A stretch of DNA of 64,000 nt. It comes from Capra hircus. Its lineage: Eukaryota > Chordata > Mammalia > Artiodactyla > Bovidae. The position numbers and the translations under genes were made by a program. The notes beneath the pieces are model-generated. The model was given only the letters and a program-made list of their open reading frames with translations. It ran no database searches and had not been told where the DNA came from. Where the stretch lies: positions 40,592,036-40,656,035 of the forward strand of contig NC_030820.1 of the NCBI RefSeq assembly GCF_001704415.2, read 5' to 3'. Of this stretch, positions 33,217 through 45,907 are shown piece by piece. The stretch's first letter is position 1, and each line of letters starts with the position of its first letter.

Positions 33217-33697
33217 AAAAACATTATAAGCATGGGGCTCATCAGAAAATCCTTGATTTTTGGTCCAAGAGGTAAAGGTAGCAGAGAACTTCATTAAAAA
33301 ATGGCCCTTGCAGCAGCCCCCCAAAAATCAAAAACAAAAAATAGTAGTCTTTTAGTTTTTTCCAGTACAAATGAAAATGTTCACTGGGGGGATATGACTT
33401 TCAAACTTTATTTTGGATGCTTTCACTCCATCATAGCATGGGCTTCTGACACGCCCACCATACAGTGGCCACCTTATGTGTGCAAGTCAGAAACTAAGGC
33501 CACACTGAGGCTGCAGGCCTTACCAGGGCCTTCTGGCCTTTTCCCCAGGAAGGTAAACAACATCTCACTAATAAAACAACCAAACAAACAGCAAAGTATT
33601 TGCAGGCAATGTAGTCTAAAAAAAAAATGAGAGTCCCGATGTATATAAATACTATTATCATGATTAACTTAACAGGAATTCTTACCTAAAGAATGTA
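33217..33697. other. Unique sequence
   Basis: It has A-rich patches at about 33305-33345 and 33616-33630. Nothing else is recognisable. Confidence 0.4.
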
Positions 33698-33861
33698 TTT
33701 TTCTTTCTTTCTTTTTTTCAATATTCTAATTTATTCCATCATTTGGCTGGGCCTGGTCTTAGTTGTAGCATGCGGGATCTAGTTCCTTGATCAGAGACGG
33801 AACCCGGGCCCCTCCATTGGGAGCGTGGAGTCTTAGCTACTGGAGCACTAGGGAAGTCCCT
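33698..33861 (-). mobile_element. CHR-2-type SINE, antisense
   Basis: The T-rich reverse tail at about 33698-33719 is followed by TTTGGCTGGGCCTGGTCTTAGTTG and GCGGGATCTAGTTCC. The reverse B box is GGAACCCGGGCCCC and the head ends GGAAGTCCC. It is inverted relative to the CHR-2 at 32989. Confidence 0.87.
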
Positions 33862-36076
33862 GTACTTTGTATTTCTAACGAACGTCTCAAACCGCTCCAT
33901 ATGTGCGGGCTTCTGAAGGATGGTAGGCTGAGTTGTTTTCATCATGGAGCTCACTGACATGTGTACTGTTTATCAGTGTCTCTGTCTCCCTGTCAGTGCG
34001 CAGCCAGACTCAATAGTAAAACAGACTGCAGTGGTGGAAGGGACTTTTACCCCAGGTTGATAGTTAAATCCATGTGACCATGAGTTTTTGGGGAGATGGT
34101 ATATGATGCAATTCAACAAGTTTGTTGTAGGAGTCAGGATGCAGGGTGCCCACCAGCCACCCAGGCTGCATCAATGACAGTGTCCTCTGTGTTTTATTTA
34201 GTTTATATGAGATGCTTCCTCCTTGCTACATCTTCATCTGAGCTTCCGGCAGAAGGGTGACAGTTCTGCTGTCTTAGCCACATGGAAAAACAGGTAGCCT
34301 TTGTGCCAAGACTTTCTTTCATTCTCTCTGTCTCCTCTCCTACTACTGGTGACCACCCTGCTTGAATAGCGTTTGAGCTACTTTGCTCCTGATGAATTTC
34401 CCAAACTCTGTCCACGGCTAGCAATTAAATGTCCTGCTGCCAGCTTACAAGGAATGCAAGTTGGATTGCCTCCCTCTCCACCCCCAAAGTTGCATGTTTA
34501 TCCTTCTTCACCTTGATTCCCGGAAGAGTCAAACATCTGACACTCAGGTCAAGCCTAAAGGAAATGGTTGTCCCAGCTGAAAGTAGCCTGGATCTCAGTT
34601 TGCTTTTTAAGGCACTTACTCAAAATCAATGTCTAATATTTTCTTTGTGTGATGCAGCGCCTCTCAATAAAAACAAAAAGAGGTGCTTGACCTGAACTTT
34701 AAGAGGTCCAGGCAGCAGCGATGTTCAGTGGAGAGAATAGTATTCCATTACACGTGTCTGATGAAATAAATGATTCTGACTTAAACATTCAAGCACAGCT
34801 GAGATGGAGGAGACTTATTCCCTCAGCAGAACAACACGCCAGCAGGCACTTAACTTCAGACTCTCTCTTGCCTGTATTCCGTTCTCTCAAGATGGATGCT
34901 TTAGATTATTTAATGGAGAAAGGTAGCACTTTGAACTCCAGGAAAATCAAAATGTTACAGCTTTGAGGTTTTTATTTTTTTATTTTGGTCTCACGGTACC
35001 TAGTGAATAAAACCAGCATTTTTTTTTTAACTAACAAGCAAAGTTGTCTCATCTTTTAAGAAAGCAACTTCAAACATTTGTTATAGATGAAAGCTGGTCA
35101 AGCATGTAAGCAAATCATTTCGGTGTCTGATGGTTATATAATAAAAGGCATTTGATTCAAAACAGTGTGTCATGTTGGTCAGCAAATCTCTGCTTCCACT
35201 AAATAACCAAAATACACAAATTGAAATAAAGTGAAATTCTTTTTCCAGAGTTAATGAAAGGTTCCTGTTTGTGAATTGTAGGCTTTGAAGTCCAAAGCTT
35301 CCCAACAGCACCAGGAATTCACTGGTGATTTATGACTATTTGGACAAGTGGTGACCAGAGAGTTACTCTATGGAAAGCTGACATTCCCTACCTGTCAAGG
35401 CGGCCTTCCTACAGGCTGGGCTCTGACTCCTCTGCCCACAGCTCCTGCTCGCCTGGCCTCCGGGTGGGGTCCAAACGGGCCGTGTGGTTTGGCGCGGTCT
35501 CCGCTCTCCTCCGGGCCCTCGCCTTTTCTCTCCACCTGCCCCCACTCCACACGCCACTCTCCTTCGCATCAGCCTGCTCACTTGCCCCAGGCCCAGACAA
35601 AGCCCACTTCCCTTCTGTGCCGTCTCCCTGGTCCTTTCTTTGTGACACTTGGTTGATCCAGGACACTAATCTAAGGCCAGTTTGCCTGAGTGAGTAGGGG
35701 GTACTTGTTGGGTCCAAGAGGCTCTTTCAGATCGTTCCAGAAGTTCCCCAGATGGACAGTGGCCATCTGCGTAAACAAACAGTGGCCACGTTTCCCACCC
35801 CATCTTTAAGCCCTCTCTGCCTATCCTGGGAGCTGGCCAGGCCCCAGGATAGTCCAGACCAACAGACCCTGTGGGAGACCCAAAGGCCTCACAGGGACAG
35901 GTGGGTTCTAGGAAAAGAGCACCCTGCATCCTCAGATGCTGGAGTGTGCGGTCCTTGCTGGGTGGCATCCAGGACAGACACTCAGCTTGGAGGTGAGGCT
36001 GGGTTTTGACATGATCTGAGTTGGAGTATCTGAATGGCTCCCCTAATCCCCCCATGCCCTATAGCAGTGTGGTCAT

Positions 36077-36078
<2 letters not shown>
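33862..36078. other. Unique sequence with a small CpG cluster
   Basis: A GC-rich, CpG-dense patch lies at about 35445-35575 (roughly 11 CpG in 130 bp by hand count). Several 70-130-codon frames overlap there in different phases on both strands, which GC richness explains. No gene is assigned. Confidence 0.4.

Positions 36079-36134
<56 letters not shown>
36079..36134. repeat. (AC)n microsatellite
   Basis: About 28 AC units with one AAAC interruption near 36120. Likely length-polymorphic. Confidence 0.97.
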
Positions 36135-37544
36135 CAAGGATCCCAGTACATTCATCAAAGCTAATGTGTGTTTCTGAGTTGTTTTCTTTTCTTATTTTGA
36201 TAACTTACCTGGAAGCCACATGATTTTCACGACCATGAACATAAACTAGTATGAACAAGACATAAAATGACCCCCTTTATCTCAAAGTCGATCTTCCTAT
36301 GTTTTTACGCTCTGGTTTTCTCTGTCGCTACACTACCTTTCATCTCCGTCAGCTAGCGTTTCTGGTACATTCCTGCACATCCCCTTTTGTGACGCAACAT
36401 CCGGATGTAAAGAAAGCCCAAGACGAGAGCTGTCATCGAGGGCTTCACGGTCTAGTTGGAGATAAAAGAGTAAGCCTGAAAGGAGTAGTGAGCGAGGTGG
36501 CGTGGAGGGTGGGGGTGCTGGAGAGAGCTGAACAGCTGACCCCCTAGTCGGGGGCTTCAGACCCAGTTTTGTCCCTTATTGATTGCATGGCCTTGACACC
36601 AGGGACAGCTTCTGGAGCCTCTGATTTTGGTCCACACATCTGAAAAGTGACGATTATGTGGCTCCTGCCTCGTAGGTTTCAGTGAATGTTGAATGTGAGG
36701 ATGGAGCCATTCTTGGCTCTCTGAGAAACACGTGACGCAGGTCCACTGGTCACCAGAGTGCCCTGGAGTCATGAAAAAAAAGTCTGGCTCCTGGGAAAAG
36801 TTTTGCCTGGTGAGTAGAAGGTGGCCCAAGTGGGATCAGGATGGGACTATTCCTTTCGAGAAAAAGAGAAGAAAGAATAGCACATCTTTAGACACTACCT
36901 TTGTCTCCCAAAGTTACATCTTGTTTTCTGGATCTGATGGAAACACCTCACTCATTGAAGGAGAAAATACGAACATATTCTTATTCTGGGTAAAATATTT
37001 AAGATGGAAGGCACCAGGCACAGCTTTTCTGCGTACAAAAAGCATAAAAAAAGACAAGAACAGAAAAAATATTGTTTGTTTAATGTGCATGGAGGATGAA
37101 GGAAAAAAAAAAAAGATCTTCAAATAGTTCAGCGTCCTGTCGCTTGGCTGCAATTCATTTCCAAATAAAATTCTTCCCAATACCATCCTGGCCCTGCCTC
37201 CCCTGCCTGCCAGCCCTCATTCACTCTTCCCAGAACCACCAGCATCTTTCCTGAGGCGGCACCAAAGAAAAATAGCACCTTTGTCTTTTTACACAGCTTC
37301 CTAACTAAAAACACGGGACCCCTTAGAACTGAGCTCTGGGTGGAGTCCACGCTCAAAGACATGCCCTAGAAAAATCAAGCTTGTCAAGATTTATGAATGT
37401 GTTGATATGGATCGTAACTCCATCTGTAGAATGAAATCAGGACATTTGAATCTGAAATTTATGTCTCCGTGATGTCAACTATCTGGAAAGAAAGGAGTTT
37501 CCAGAACAAAGAGATGGTCTTTCACTCGTATTAGACAAGCTGGA
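36135..37544. other. Unique sequence with a MIR
   Basis: A sense MIR fragment lies at about 36545-36705 (CCTTATTGATTGCATGGCCTTGACACC, AGCCTCTGATTTTGG). The 131-codon frame at 36732-37127 is K-rich because of A-runs and has no domain. Confidence 0.4.
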
Positions 37545-38234
37545 ATGTTCCTTGAGATGTTGGTGAAGAGACAGTTGAGGGGACACATGGCGCTGCGTGG
37601 ACTTTGGGTGAGATACCGTGCGTCTCCACTTTGCACTAGACTCTGCTCCTTACCCAGTGTTGTATCTGGCTCCACTCTGAGTGCGAAAGATGAATTCTTG
37701 CAAAACTCTCACTGCTGTCCAAATGAGATGGGAAAATGCCTCAAGACTACTGCTTATTCAGCTGTTTCCACAGAAGGTACCTGGAATGCTGGCCAGAGTT
37801 TTTTCTTCTTTATGCCTCTATGCTTTCACTTTTATTGCTGTTTCTTCAGATTATGTGAAGAGATAAATAGAAGGGGAGGATGTTGGGCAGGGAGTGTCTT
37901 GGGATACCCTGGTGTTTTCATGAGCTCCCAAACCCAGCTTGATTGGAAGACAGAAGTTAACTCTGGGCTGATGGGTTCATCATCAGAGCCCCCAAGGCCA
38001 CAAGCATTTTCATGCATGATATTTCCCCCAAGATCCTGTTACTCTTCTTTAGGACCAAGAGCACTCACAGATGTTCCTAGAACGTTCACTGTAGCTACAA
38101 ACCACAACCTCTCTGCACAAAGATCTGCAGCTGCCCCCATAAAGGAACATTTTAAATTGAAGCAGCATGAGAAAAGTGGAAATATCAGGTTTGCAGTTAG
38201 CATAGAATATTGGAAAGAGTCACATAGCTGGTAA
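37545..38234 (+). other. Longest open frame in the window, coding status doubtful
   Basis: This 229-codon frame opens with ATG and is the longest outside repeats. It has one hydrophobic aromatic stretch near residues 84-104 that resembles a membrane segment (SFFFFMPLCFHFYCCFF). It has no recognisable domain, no family resemblance, no upstream signal peptide and no visible splice or promoter context. A frame of this size can occur by chance in 64 kb. I list it because it is the least implausible unassigned frame, not because I believe it is a gene. Confidence 0.12.
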
Positions 38235-38869
38235 CTAAAGCCATGTGCGTGGATGAGTCACCTAGAAAGAGAAACAGAAAGAGAGAAGGCGGCCCAGGAC
38301 TGAGTGGCAAGGGTCTCCCACATTTAGAGTTCAAGAAGGTGGGTTATCCAGGTATGAAATACAACAACTCAAAAATCTCTGAAGGGTCAGATCTTGCCCC
38401 AGCTCTGTGGTGGGTCAGTAGAATAAGAACTGGAGAGAGACCCCCAAGGAACTGGATATCATATACTGAACGAATGGGGTGGAGAGGTGGGGGGAGTTCA
38501 GGGGGATGTGAATATGGAATGTCCACTGCCAACTTCATAGGTGTTGAGGTTGGTATTATCTGCTGCCCAGGGTAGAGTCTACATGCTTCATACCTTTTCA
38601 CCTCCAGGAGCAGGACTCTTTTCTGATCATTTTTACAAACTTTTCTGAATGCAGAAAAGACATTCAGAGGCTTTGGAGGTCACCAAGGCGATTTCTATAT
38701 TTCAGAAATTATGGTAGTACCTCACAGCCTGCCATAAATACCAGTACCCTAGAACATTAATTAGTACGTTACCAAGATCGCAAACCAGAGTCTATTATGG
38801 TGATTTCACACTCTGTGATGTGTGTGTGTCTATTAAATGCCAGATGCCTCTGAGTCACAGTGGCTTTTA
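38235..38869. other. Unique sequence
   Basis: No recognised repeat or gene. Overlapping frames at 38243-38575 and 38344-38601 are on opposite strands and domain-free. Confidence 0.4.
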
Positions 38870-40328
38870 TTCTACTTGTTTATCAGTTGCTAAGTCGTGT
38901 CCAACTCTTTGAGACCCCATGGACTGCAGCAAGCCAGGGCCCTCTGTCCTCCACTATCTCCCAGAGTTTGCTCAAATTCATGTCCATTGAGTCAGTGATG
39001 CTATCTAATCACCTCATCCTCTGCCTTCAATCTTCCCCGAGATCAGGATCTTTTCTAATGAGTCAGCTCTTCAAATCAGGTGGGCAAAGTATTGGAGCTT
39101 CAGCTTCAGCATCAATCCTTCCAATGAATATTCAGGATTGATTTCCTTTAGGATTGACTGGTTTGAGCTCCTGGCTGTCCAAGGGACATTCAAGAGTCTT
39201 CTGCACCACAGCTCAAAAGCATCAATTCTTTGGTGCTCAGCCTTCTTTAATAAGGTCTAACTCTCACATCTGTACATGACTACTAGAAAAACCACAGCTT
39301 TGACTGTATAGACTGTTGCCTGCAAGGTATGTCTCTGCTTTTTAATATGTTATCTAGGTTTGTCATAGCTTTTCTTCCAAGGAACAAGCATCTTTTAATT
39401 TTGTGGTTGTAGTCACCATTCACAGTGATTTTGAAGCCCAAGAAATAAAAGTCTGTCACTGGTTCCCATTGTTTTCCCATCTATTTGCCAGGAAGTGGTG
39501 GGACTGGATGCCATGATATTAGTTTTTTGAATGTTGAGTTTTAAGCCAACTTTTTCACTCTCCTCTTTCACTTTCTTCAAGAGGCTGTTTGGTTCCTCTT
39601 CTCTTTCTGCCATAAGGGTGGTGTCACCTGCGTATCTGAGGTTATTGATATTTCTCCCAGCAATTTTGATTCCAGCTTGTGCTTCATCCAGCCTGGCATT
39701 TAGCATGATGTACTCTGTGTAGAAGTTAAATAAGCAGGATGACAATATATAGCCTTGATGTACTCCTTTCTCAATTTTGAACCAGTCCATTGTTTCATGT
39801 CCAGTTCTGTTTCCTCTTAACATGCATACAGGTTTCTCAGGAGACAGGAAGATGGTCTGGTATTCCCATTTCTAAGAATTTTCCATGGTTTGTTATGATC
39901 CACACAGCCAAAGACTTTAGCGTAGTCAAGGAGAAGTAGATGTTTTTCTGGAATTCCCTTGCTTTTTCTATGTTGGCAGTTTGGTCTCTGGTTCCTCTGC
40001 CTTTTCTAAATCCAGCTTGTACATCTGGAAGCTCTCAGTTCACATACTGTTGAAGTCTAGCTTGAAGGCTTTTGAGCATTACCCTGCTAGCATGTGAAAT
40101 GAGTGCAATTGTGCTGTAGCTTGAATTTTCTTTGGCATTGCCCTTCTTTTGCATTGGAATGAAAACTGACTTTTCCCAGTCCTGTGGCCACTGGTGACAT
40201 ATTGAGTGCAGCATTTCAACAGCATCATCTTTTAGGATTTTAAATAGCTTGCCTGGAACTCTGTCACCTCCACCAGTTTTGTTTGTAGTAATGCTTCCTA
40301 AAGCCCGTGTCTCTTCCTTCTTCAGGAT
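38870..40328 (-). mobile_element. BovB LINE, longest copy, with decayed RT domain
   Basis: About 1.46 kb of BovB in reverse orientation, truncated at its 5' side near 40328. The minus-strand translation can be followed through the reverse transcriptase. The frame at 40035-40388 carries the KILKDDAVEMLHSICHQ and STIALISHAS segments. After a frameshift near 39820-40030, the frame at 39413-39823 carries GVHQGYILSSCLFN and then YAGD (residues 64-67) where active elements have YADD. The frame breaks again toward the 3' end. The missing aspartate, frameshifts and lack of the N-terminal endonuclease make this an inactive relic. No target-site duplication is seen. Confidence 0.95.
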
Positions 40329-43300
40329 GAGTAAAAAATCGGGTGAGTGAAACATTAGGAGGGAGGAAAAGCAGGAGAAAAGAGTCATGAGGGTAGAAGA
40401 AATTTTGCTTTCTATCAGAGTGTGTCACGTTTTGCTGGTAGGGGAGAAAGACTCAAAGGAAAATAAGAATAAAAACTGTTAAAGAATGGGTTGTGGTCTT
40501 AAGGAGGAAGGACAGCTGAGTTCAAAGGATTCTCTTTGACAGGGAAGAGATCTTTACTCTTTGACTATGGCAGAGAATGAAGGAATCAATGATGACAGAA
40601 TCTGAACTGGAAATAAGCGAAGTTCAAAAAGGTCTTAATAAAAATTCTAAGCTTCCTAGAAGTAATGAGATCATCCTCTGTGAGAAAAGGCTTAGAAATG
40701 GGGACTCAGGGAGAGGGGAAAATAGGACCCATGGCAGACTGTAATGGGTCTTGTTAATGATCTGACAAAATACTGAGCATTTATAAATCTTCTTGTTAGG
40801 ACCTCCAGTTGTCTGAGCAGCATCCAGCTGGGATCAGCTCACATGATGAAGACTCGCAGGCACATCTAGACCAAGATCAAGGATCAGATGAACGTTGTCA
40901 AAGCACGTGCATCTTGGCAAATGTCCACACGTGACTTCAGAGGAGCTGGGTGACCTGGTTGTCCCTTTGCTTGCAGCAACAAGAAGCTCAATGGAGTGGC
41001 GTGGAAAGACTGTGGGCTTCGAGTCACCCAGGCGGGGCTAGCATCCAGCTCAGCTGTCCACACCTGGAGGACATTGGCCAGAGGGCTGAGTATCTGCCCA
41101 TCTCCTGTGATGCCAGGTGTGGACCCGACAGTCCTCACCATGTAGGCCTGTGGAGAGGACTCATGGGAGTAGGAGGCAGAAAGCATTTAGTGCAGAACAA
41201 GCAGCCACCACATCACGGCTCTGTCTCTGCTTTGCAGCTTTTGCTGTAGAGCAGTCGATGGAGCACCCGCGGATACTCTGGGTTCAGATTTCACTGTGGT
41301 TCACAGTGGTTCTGTGAAGATGAAACCTTTGCTGACAGTCCATGCTGTGCACATTTCAGAAATGAGCACTGCAAGCTGCTCTGCCTAGGACCTAACTTAT
41401 TCACCATAGCTGATTTCTCTATCATCTCTTTAGCATCTATCTATCCCTTTGGCTGTCTGTTTATCTATATATCATCATCTGTCAACTCTCTCTCCCTATC
41501 TATCGTCTATCTGTGCGTGTGTGTGTGTTTCAGGGGGTTTAAAGGTTTTTTTTTGTTTTGTTTTGTTTTTTTGCTTTTGGTTACTGCTATGCTTCACCTT
41601 TTCACTTCCACTTAAAAAAAATTCATTTCCCCCAAATTCTCAGTGGTTGTGTGAGCGAATTATTAAAAACATGAAGAATAGGCACCTGCACTGTACCTTC
41701 AGTACGTCAGCCCAGACACTCTGAGGTCAGTCGCCGATACAGATCCATTACTCCTGGCCATCCAGCTGTATCTCTGCCTCCCATCAGACAGGCAACCTTC
41801 TCCTGATTCTGTGATTCTAGGAGCTTCTCTCATTCATGTCACAACCACCAGGTCTTGGCTAATGAGTATGTGTATTTGGAGTGATGCTTGAGGCTTGTTA
41901 ATAAGTTGCTACCTGTGGAAATGTGTTCTCATTTGGAGAAACTGAGGAAGTCAAGAGGGGTGGATTGGCTAACCTATCCTGGAGACCCTGCGTGGACAGA
42001 GTATTCAGTGTCCTCAGGGGCCCTACCCAAGTGTGGATCTTTCCCTGCTTCTACAGACAGTGAGAAATCCAGAGGTTTCCCTCGCCTGAAGAGGGCCACC
42101 CTGTGAGCCGAAGGCTGTCTATGGGATCATGTGGACTTCAGTGCAAGGTTGAGGACGAGGCGCCTGCAGTGACAGAGCGGGGGCCTCACTGGACTCGCAG
42201 GGCCTCAGCTGCTTCTGTGCTGCTTTGGTACTGACTACTTCACTGGGAGGGTCTACCTGAGTGTCAGAATTTTGTCTGCAAATGGCTTTCCTCGTGTCCT
42301 GTCATTTCCCACCAAGAAAAGCCCTAAGAATTTTGTATGATATAATCACCTAAAGTCAGCTGGTACTGTGAATAAATGGAAGTAATCACCACAGCAATAA
42401 TTGCTACTGGTTCTCATCAGGGAAAAGTCCCCCTGAAATCCAGGTAGAGGGATTTCACCAGTAGAACCAGCCCTTTGGCCAGGATGCTGGGAATGTTCCT
42501 TGTAGGCGTCTACACCCATCAGCGAGTCCACATGGTTCTGGTTCTGGCTGATGTTGGTGCTCACCGAATGTGCTTTTGCCTTGCCTTTTCTGATCAGCTT
42601 TCCGTCTGGGTGAGACCTGTTAGTGAAATGAGCTCTCTGGTTTGTTTTCATTTCTGACAGTCTCTATGCAAATCTCTGCCAGAGAGATGCTGGTTTGAGT
42701 CCTCAGAAGAAAAGGCCACGACTGTCTGGCCCATCTCCAGATTCTCAATACATGGTATGGTCTGGCCCATGGGATGGGCTCAGTAAACCCCAGTTAGATG
42801 AGTGACTGAGGCAGGGAATGAGTGAGGTTTGTCCCTCCCTCCCAGCCTTGAGTAACCTGTTGTCTGTCTGTCCCATGGGAGGGTGTGTGGGTAGGACAAG
42901 CAGCAAGCGGTGCTGAAGGGTCAGTTATTGCTGATGAGTCTTCCCATCTCCAGTTGAGTCTCCACAAGATTCTTGGACAGAATTTCCCTCAGACATATCT
43001 AAATCGCAGATTTAAGGACTGAAAAGAAAATTGAACGTTTCTGGCAATTATCATGCAGTTGCTTTAAAGGGAAAAATTAAAATTATACCGACAAAGGGCT
43101 GCTTAAAAGAAAAACAAATACATGAAAATCCTTATTCCACTCAGTTTTGGAAGTCAAGCTCTTGGGCATACAAAGTAAATGACCTTGCTCTGTGGTAAAG
43201 GGGGTCACATTCAAACAAAATGGAAAAGAATGCTGCAAGAACCTCTTCGACTAACCGGGGACATGCCCTTAATAACAAACCCACCTCTCAGCCTCCATCC

Positions 43301-44359
43301 CTTCCTGTTGGTGGCTGCTGCCTGCCTAGAATCACTTTGGATCGAATGTGCCTTTCATGGAGAGAAAAGGGGAGATTTCATCTCAGGAAAGTCTCTCATG
43401 TTATAAACGAGGAAACCAAGGGCCAGAGATGTCACGTGATAGAGTTGTGCAGCCAGCATGCAGCGGACCCAAGATCCATAGCGACCTCCAGCAGCAGCTA
43501 TGAGATGCCTGTTGTGTGCATCACTGGGGCCTCGAGGTAGGACAGGAGTAAGAACAGTCCCTTCCTCCTGGGAGCTCGTCTCCCAACCACACCCACGAAA
43601 ACTCTGAGAACACACAGCACATTTGATGTTCTGTTTTTTTCCCTGATAGAGGACCTTGTAATGAGTTAAAGGAATTTCAACATGCAGGTTGTCACCAACT
43701 GTCTCTCCCGTATGGGATCCTGGTGCCCTAAGGAAATCCTTTACCATCTAATGGCTCACGTGCTACCTCTAATGCCTGCAGCTACGGTGAGCAGGTGGGG
43801 CTGAGTGCCTGACTTGGGTCACCCAGGCCCTCTTGACCATGGACGGTCTCAGGCTTGGCAGCCGTGATCTCCTAAGGGTTAACCACAGGCTCCAGGGCTG
43901 GCGGTAGATTTCTGAGAGTCACTGCTCGCTCTCAGGGCCAATGCCAGCACGACATCTGGCGTGCACCTGAACAAATCCCAGAAGTTTCCTTTGCGATGTT
44001 GAACAAATCTGTGCCTTGACTCCTGGCTCTGAAACCCACTGTGGTGAGCGCTCCGGCAGGCAGGGCAAGGTCTCCTTCACATGAGGACCACGCCAAGAGG
44101 AGCAGCGTGACGCCGCCTCCACCCAGCCTGCGCCCCAAGCCGTCATCTAGGCTCCTTCTGCCAGTAATTTCATTTGGCTCACTCACGTTTTGAAGCCAAC
44201 TTTTCCAACTGCAGATGAGTCGTCTCTTTTTCTCTCCTTTTCTCCCTGTTCTAGACTCAGTTTCCCCTCCAAAACCCCACCCCTCCCACCCTTCCTTGTG
44301 CATTCCCATCTACCAAGTCTCATCCCTTAAAGTGGCTTGAATTAAAATCAGGCCTTCAG
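40329..44359. other. Mostly unique sequence
   Basis: It holds degenerate TATC/TG/TTTTG microsatellite sequence at about 41425-41575. A MIR-like antisense fragment lies at about 43395-43500 (GAGGAAACCAAGGGCCAGAGATG). No coding feature is convincing. The 101-130-codon frames here lack domains and overlap frames on the other strand. Confidence 0.4.
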
Positions 44360-44459
44360 GAACTTCCCTGGTGGTCCAGCAGTTAAGACTCTGAGTTCCC
44401 AAAGTGGGGGCCCTGGGTTCCATCCCTGGCCAGGGAACTAGATCCCACAGGCTGCAGCT
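44360..44459 (+). mobile_element. CHR-2-type SINE, left part
   Basis: Sense head AACTTCCCTGGTGGTCCAGCAG, then GGGTTCCATCCCTGGCCAGGGAAC and AGATCCCACAGGCTGCAGC. It is split by an antisense Bov-tA and continues at 44695. Confidence 0.87.
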
Positions 44460-44470
44460 AAGTGTTCACA

Positions 44471-44683
44471 CGTGTGCATGCTAAGTGGCTTCAGTCGTGT
44501 CCAACTCTGCGACCATAGCCCACCAGGCTCCTCTGTCCATGGGATTCTCCAGGCAAGAATACTGGAGTGGGTTGCCATGCCCTCCTCCAGGGGATCTTCG
44601 CAACCCAGGGATTGAGCCCATGTCTCTTAAGTCTCCTGCATTGTCAGGAGGATTCTTTACCACTAGCACCACCAGAGAAGCCC
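44471..44683 (-). mobile_element. Bov-tA SINE, antisense, nested
   Basis: Full antisense copy from CATGCTAAGTGGCTTCAGTCG to CACCACCAGAGAAGCCC. The imperfect 11-bp target-site duplication is AAGTGTTCACA (44460-44470) and AAGAGTTTACA (44684-44694). It is inserted within the CHR-2 SINE, so it is the later arrival. Confidence 0.95.
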
Positions 44684-44694
44684 AAGAGTTTACA

Positions 44695-44777
44695 TACTGC
44701 AACTAAAGATCCCACATGCTGCAACTAAGACTTGGCATAGCCAAATAAATAAAAATAAACAAATGTTTTTTAAAAAG
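44695..44777 (+). mobile_element. CHR-2-type SINE, right part
   Basis: Resumes with GATCCCACATGCTGCAACTAAG and ends with ACTTGGCATAGCCAAATAAATAAAAATAAAC, the usual CHR-2 3' end. Confidence 0.85.
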
Positions 44778-45907
44778 ATCTACTCTAAATAAAAGAAGCC
44801 CTCAGAGGGGCACTGACTTCCCTCACACTCTCCATCACTCCCACCTTGTGCTGAAGGCGTCTTGTCAAGCATCAGTGGTCCATAATCCTGGCATCTAGTT
44901 ACTTTCCTTGAGTGAGAGTTAAATTGCAGAATACTGCAGATGAGCAGGCTCGATAAGGTTATTTGGACCCATAGCCCCATGACACAGATGAAACGAATGA
45001 TGCCCCAGAGGATCCTGTTGTCCCCCAGGTCTGCAAGCATCCTCAAGCCTTCCCTTTGCGGGTCCTCCCTCCTCTATGTTCGGGAACCCCTTCCTGTAGC
45101 CACAGCCTCTGGTGAACTCAGTCCCCCAGCTTCATGAGGGCTGTTGGGACTCCACCTGGGAGAAACTGTCTTCCTCCCACCCACCCTCGCCTCACCCCTC
45201 TGCCCTGGGATGCGCTGTTTCTCATTGCTTTCCCCGGTTCTGGGCAGCACTTGTGCTCAGCATCCCATGGTGTAGGACATGGATGCTGTCTTAGTGTGTG
45301 CCCTGCCCCCGAGAAGGAAAACCCAGAGACCAGGATTCCAATGCTGGATTTGGGCGGTGACCCTGGGGGCCACTGGCGAGAGGTGGAGAGGAGAGGAAAG
45401 ACCTTGAAGGGTGAGTTGTGGCCCCAGGTCTGCTGTGGGGGGTGGGTTCAGGGTGAGAACAGCCTCCAAGAGCAGACCCATCAGAGAGCAAGGAAGCACA
45501 CATGTTCACTGGCCACTGCCAGTCCCTCCTTCTGGGGGGTTCCTCGAGGAACACCGACTCCCTGGCATCTCCAGATCCCCTCAAACTCTGGGCAAGTTCT
45601 CAGTCAGAGACACCTGGAACCACATGCCAGGGTCCCTGGCATGGACTGAGGGGCCGGCAGTGTCCTGGATTGGGTGTACCTCCACGTCCCCGAGATACAG
45701 TACAGAATGGGCATGCTGCTTGTTTTAATTGAACTAAAACCTGAATGAAACCAATTGGTAAACCTTCCTCCTCAACTAAGAGAGAGATGGCAACCCAGAA
45801 GAATATGAGAAAAGCCTAGAGTTTGATGTAAAGTATCGAGAAGTCCCAGTTTTCTGCAAGGTGAAAGGTCTAGATCATTGGGTCAAGTGAAGATTGAATA
45901 AGATATA
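44778..45907. other. Unique GC-moderate sequence
   Basis: Several overlapping frames up to 171 codons (45134-45649) exist in different phases on both strands. None shows a domain or exon structure. No repeat is recognised. Confidence 0.4.

Noticed and set aside
36732..37127. 131-codon lysine-rich frame
   Set aside because: The lysine richness comes from A-runs; no domain, and a minus-strand frame overlaps.
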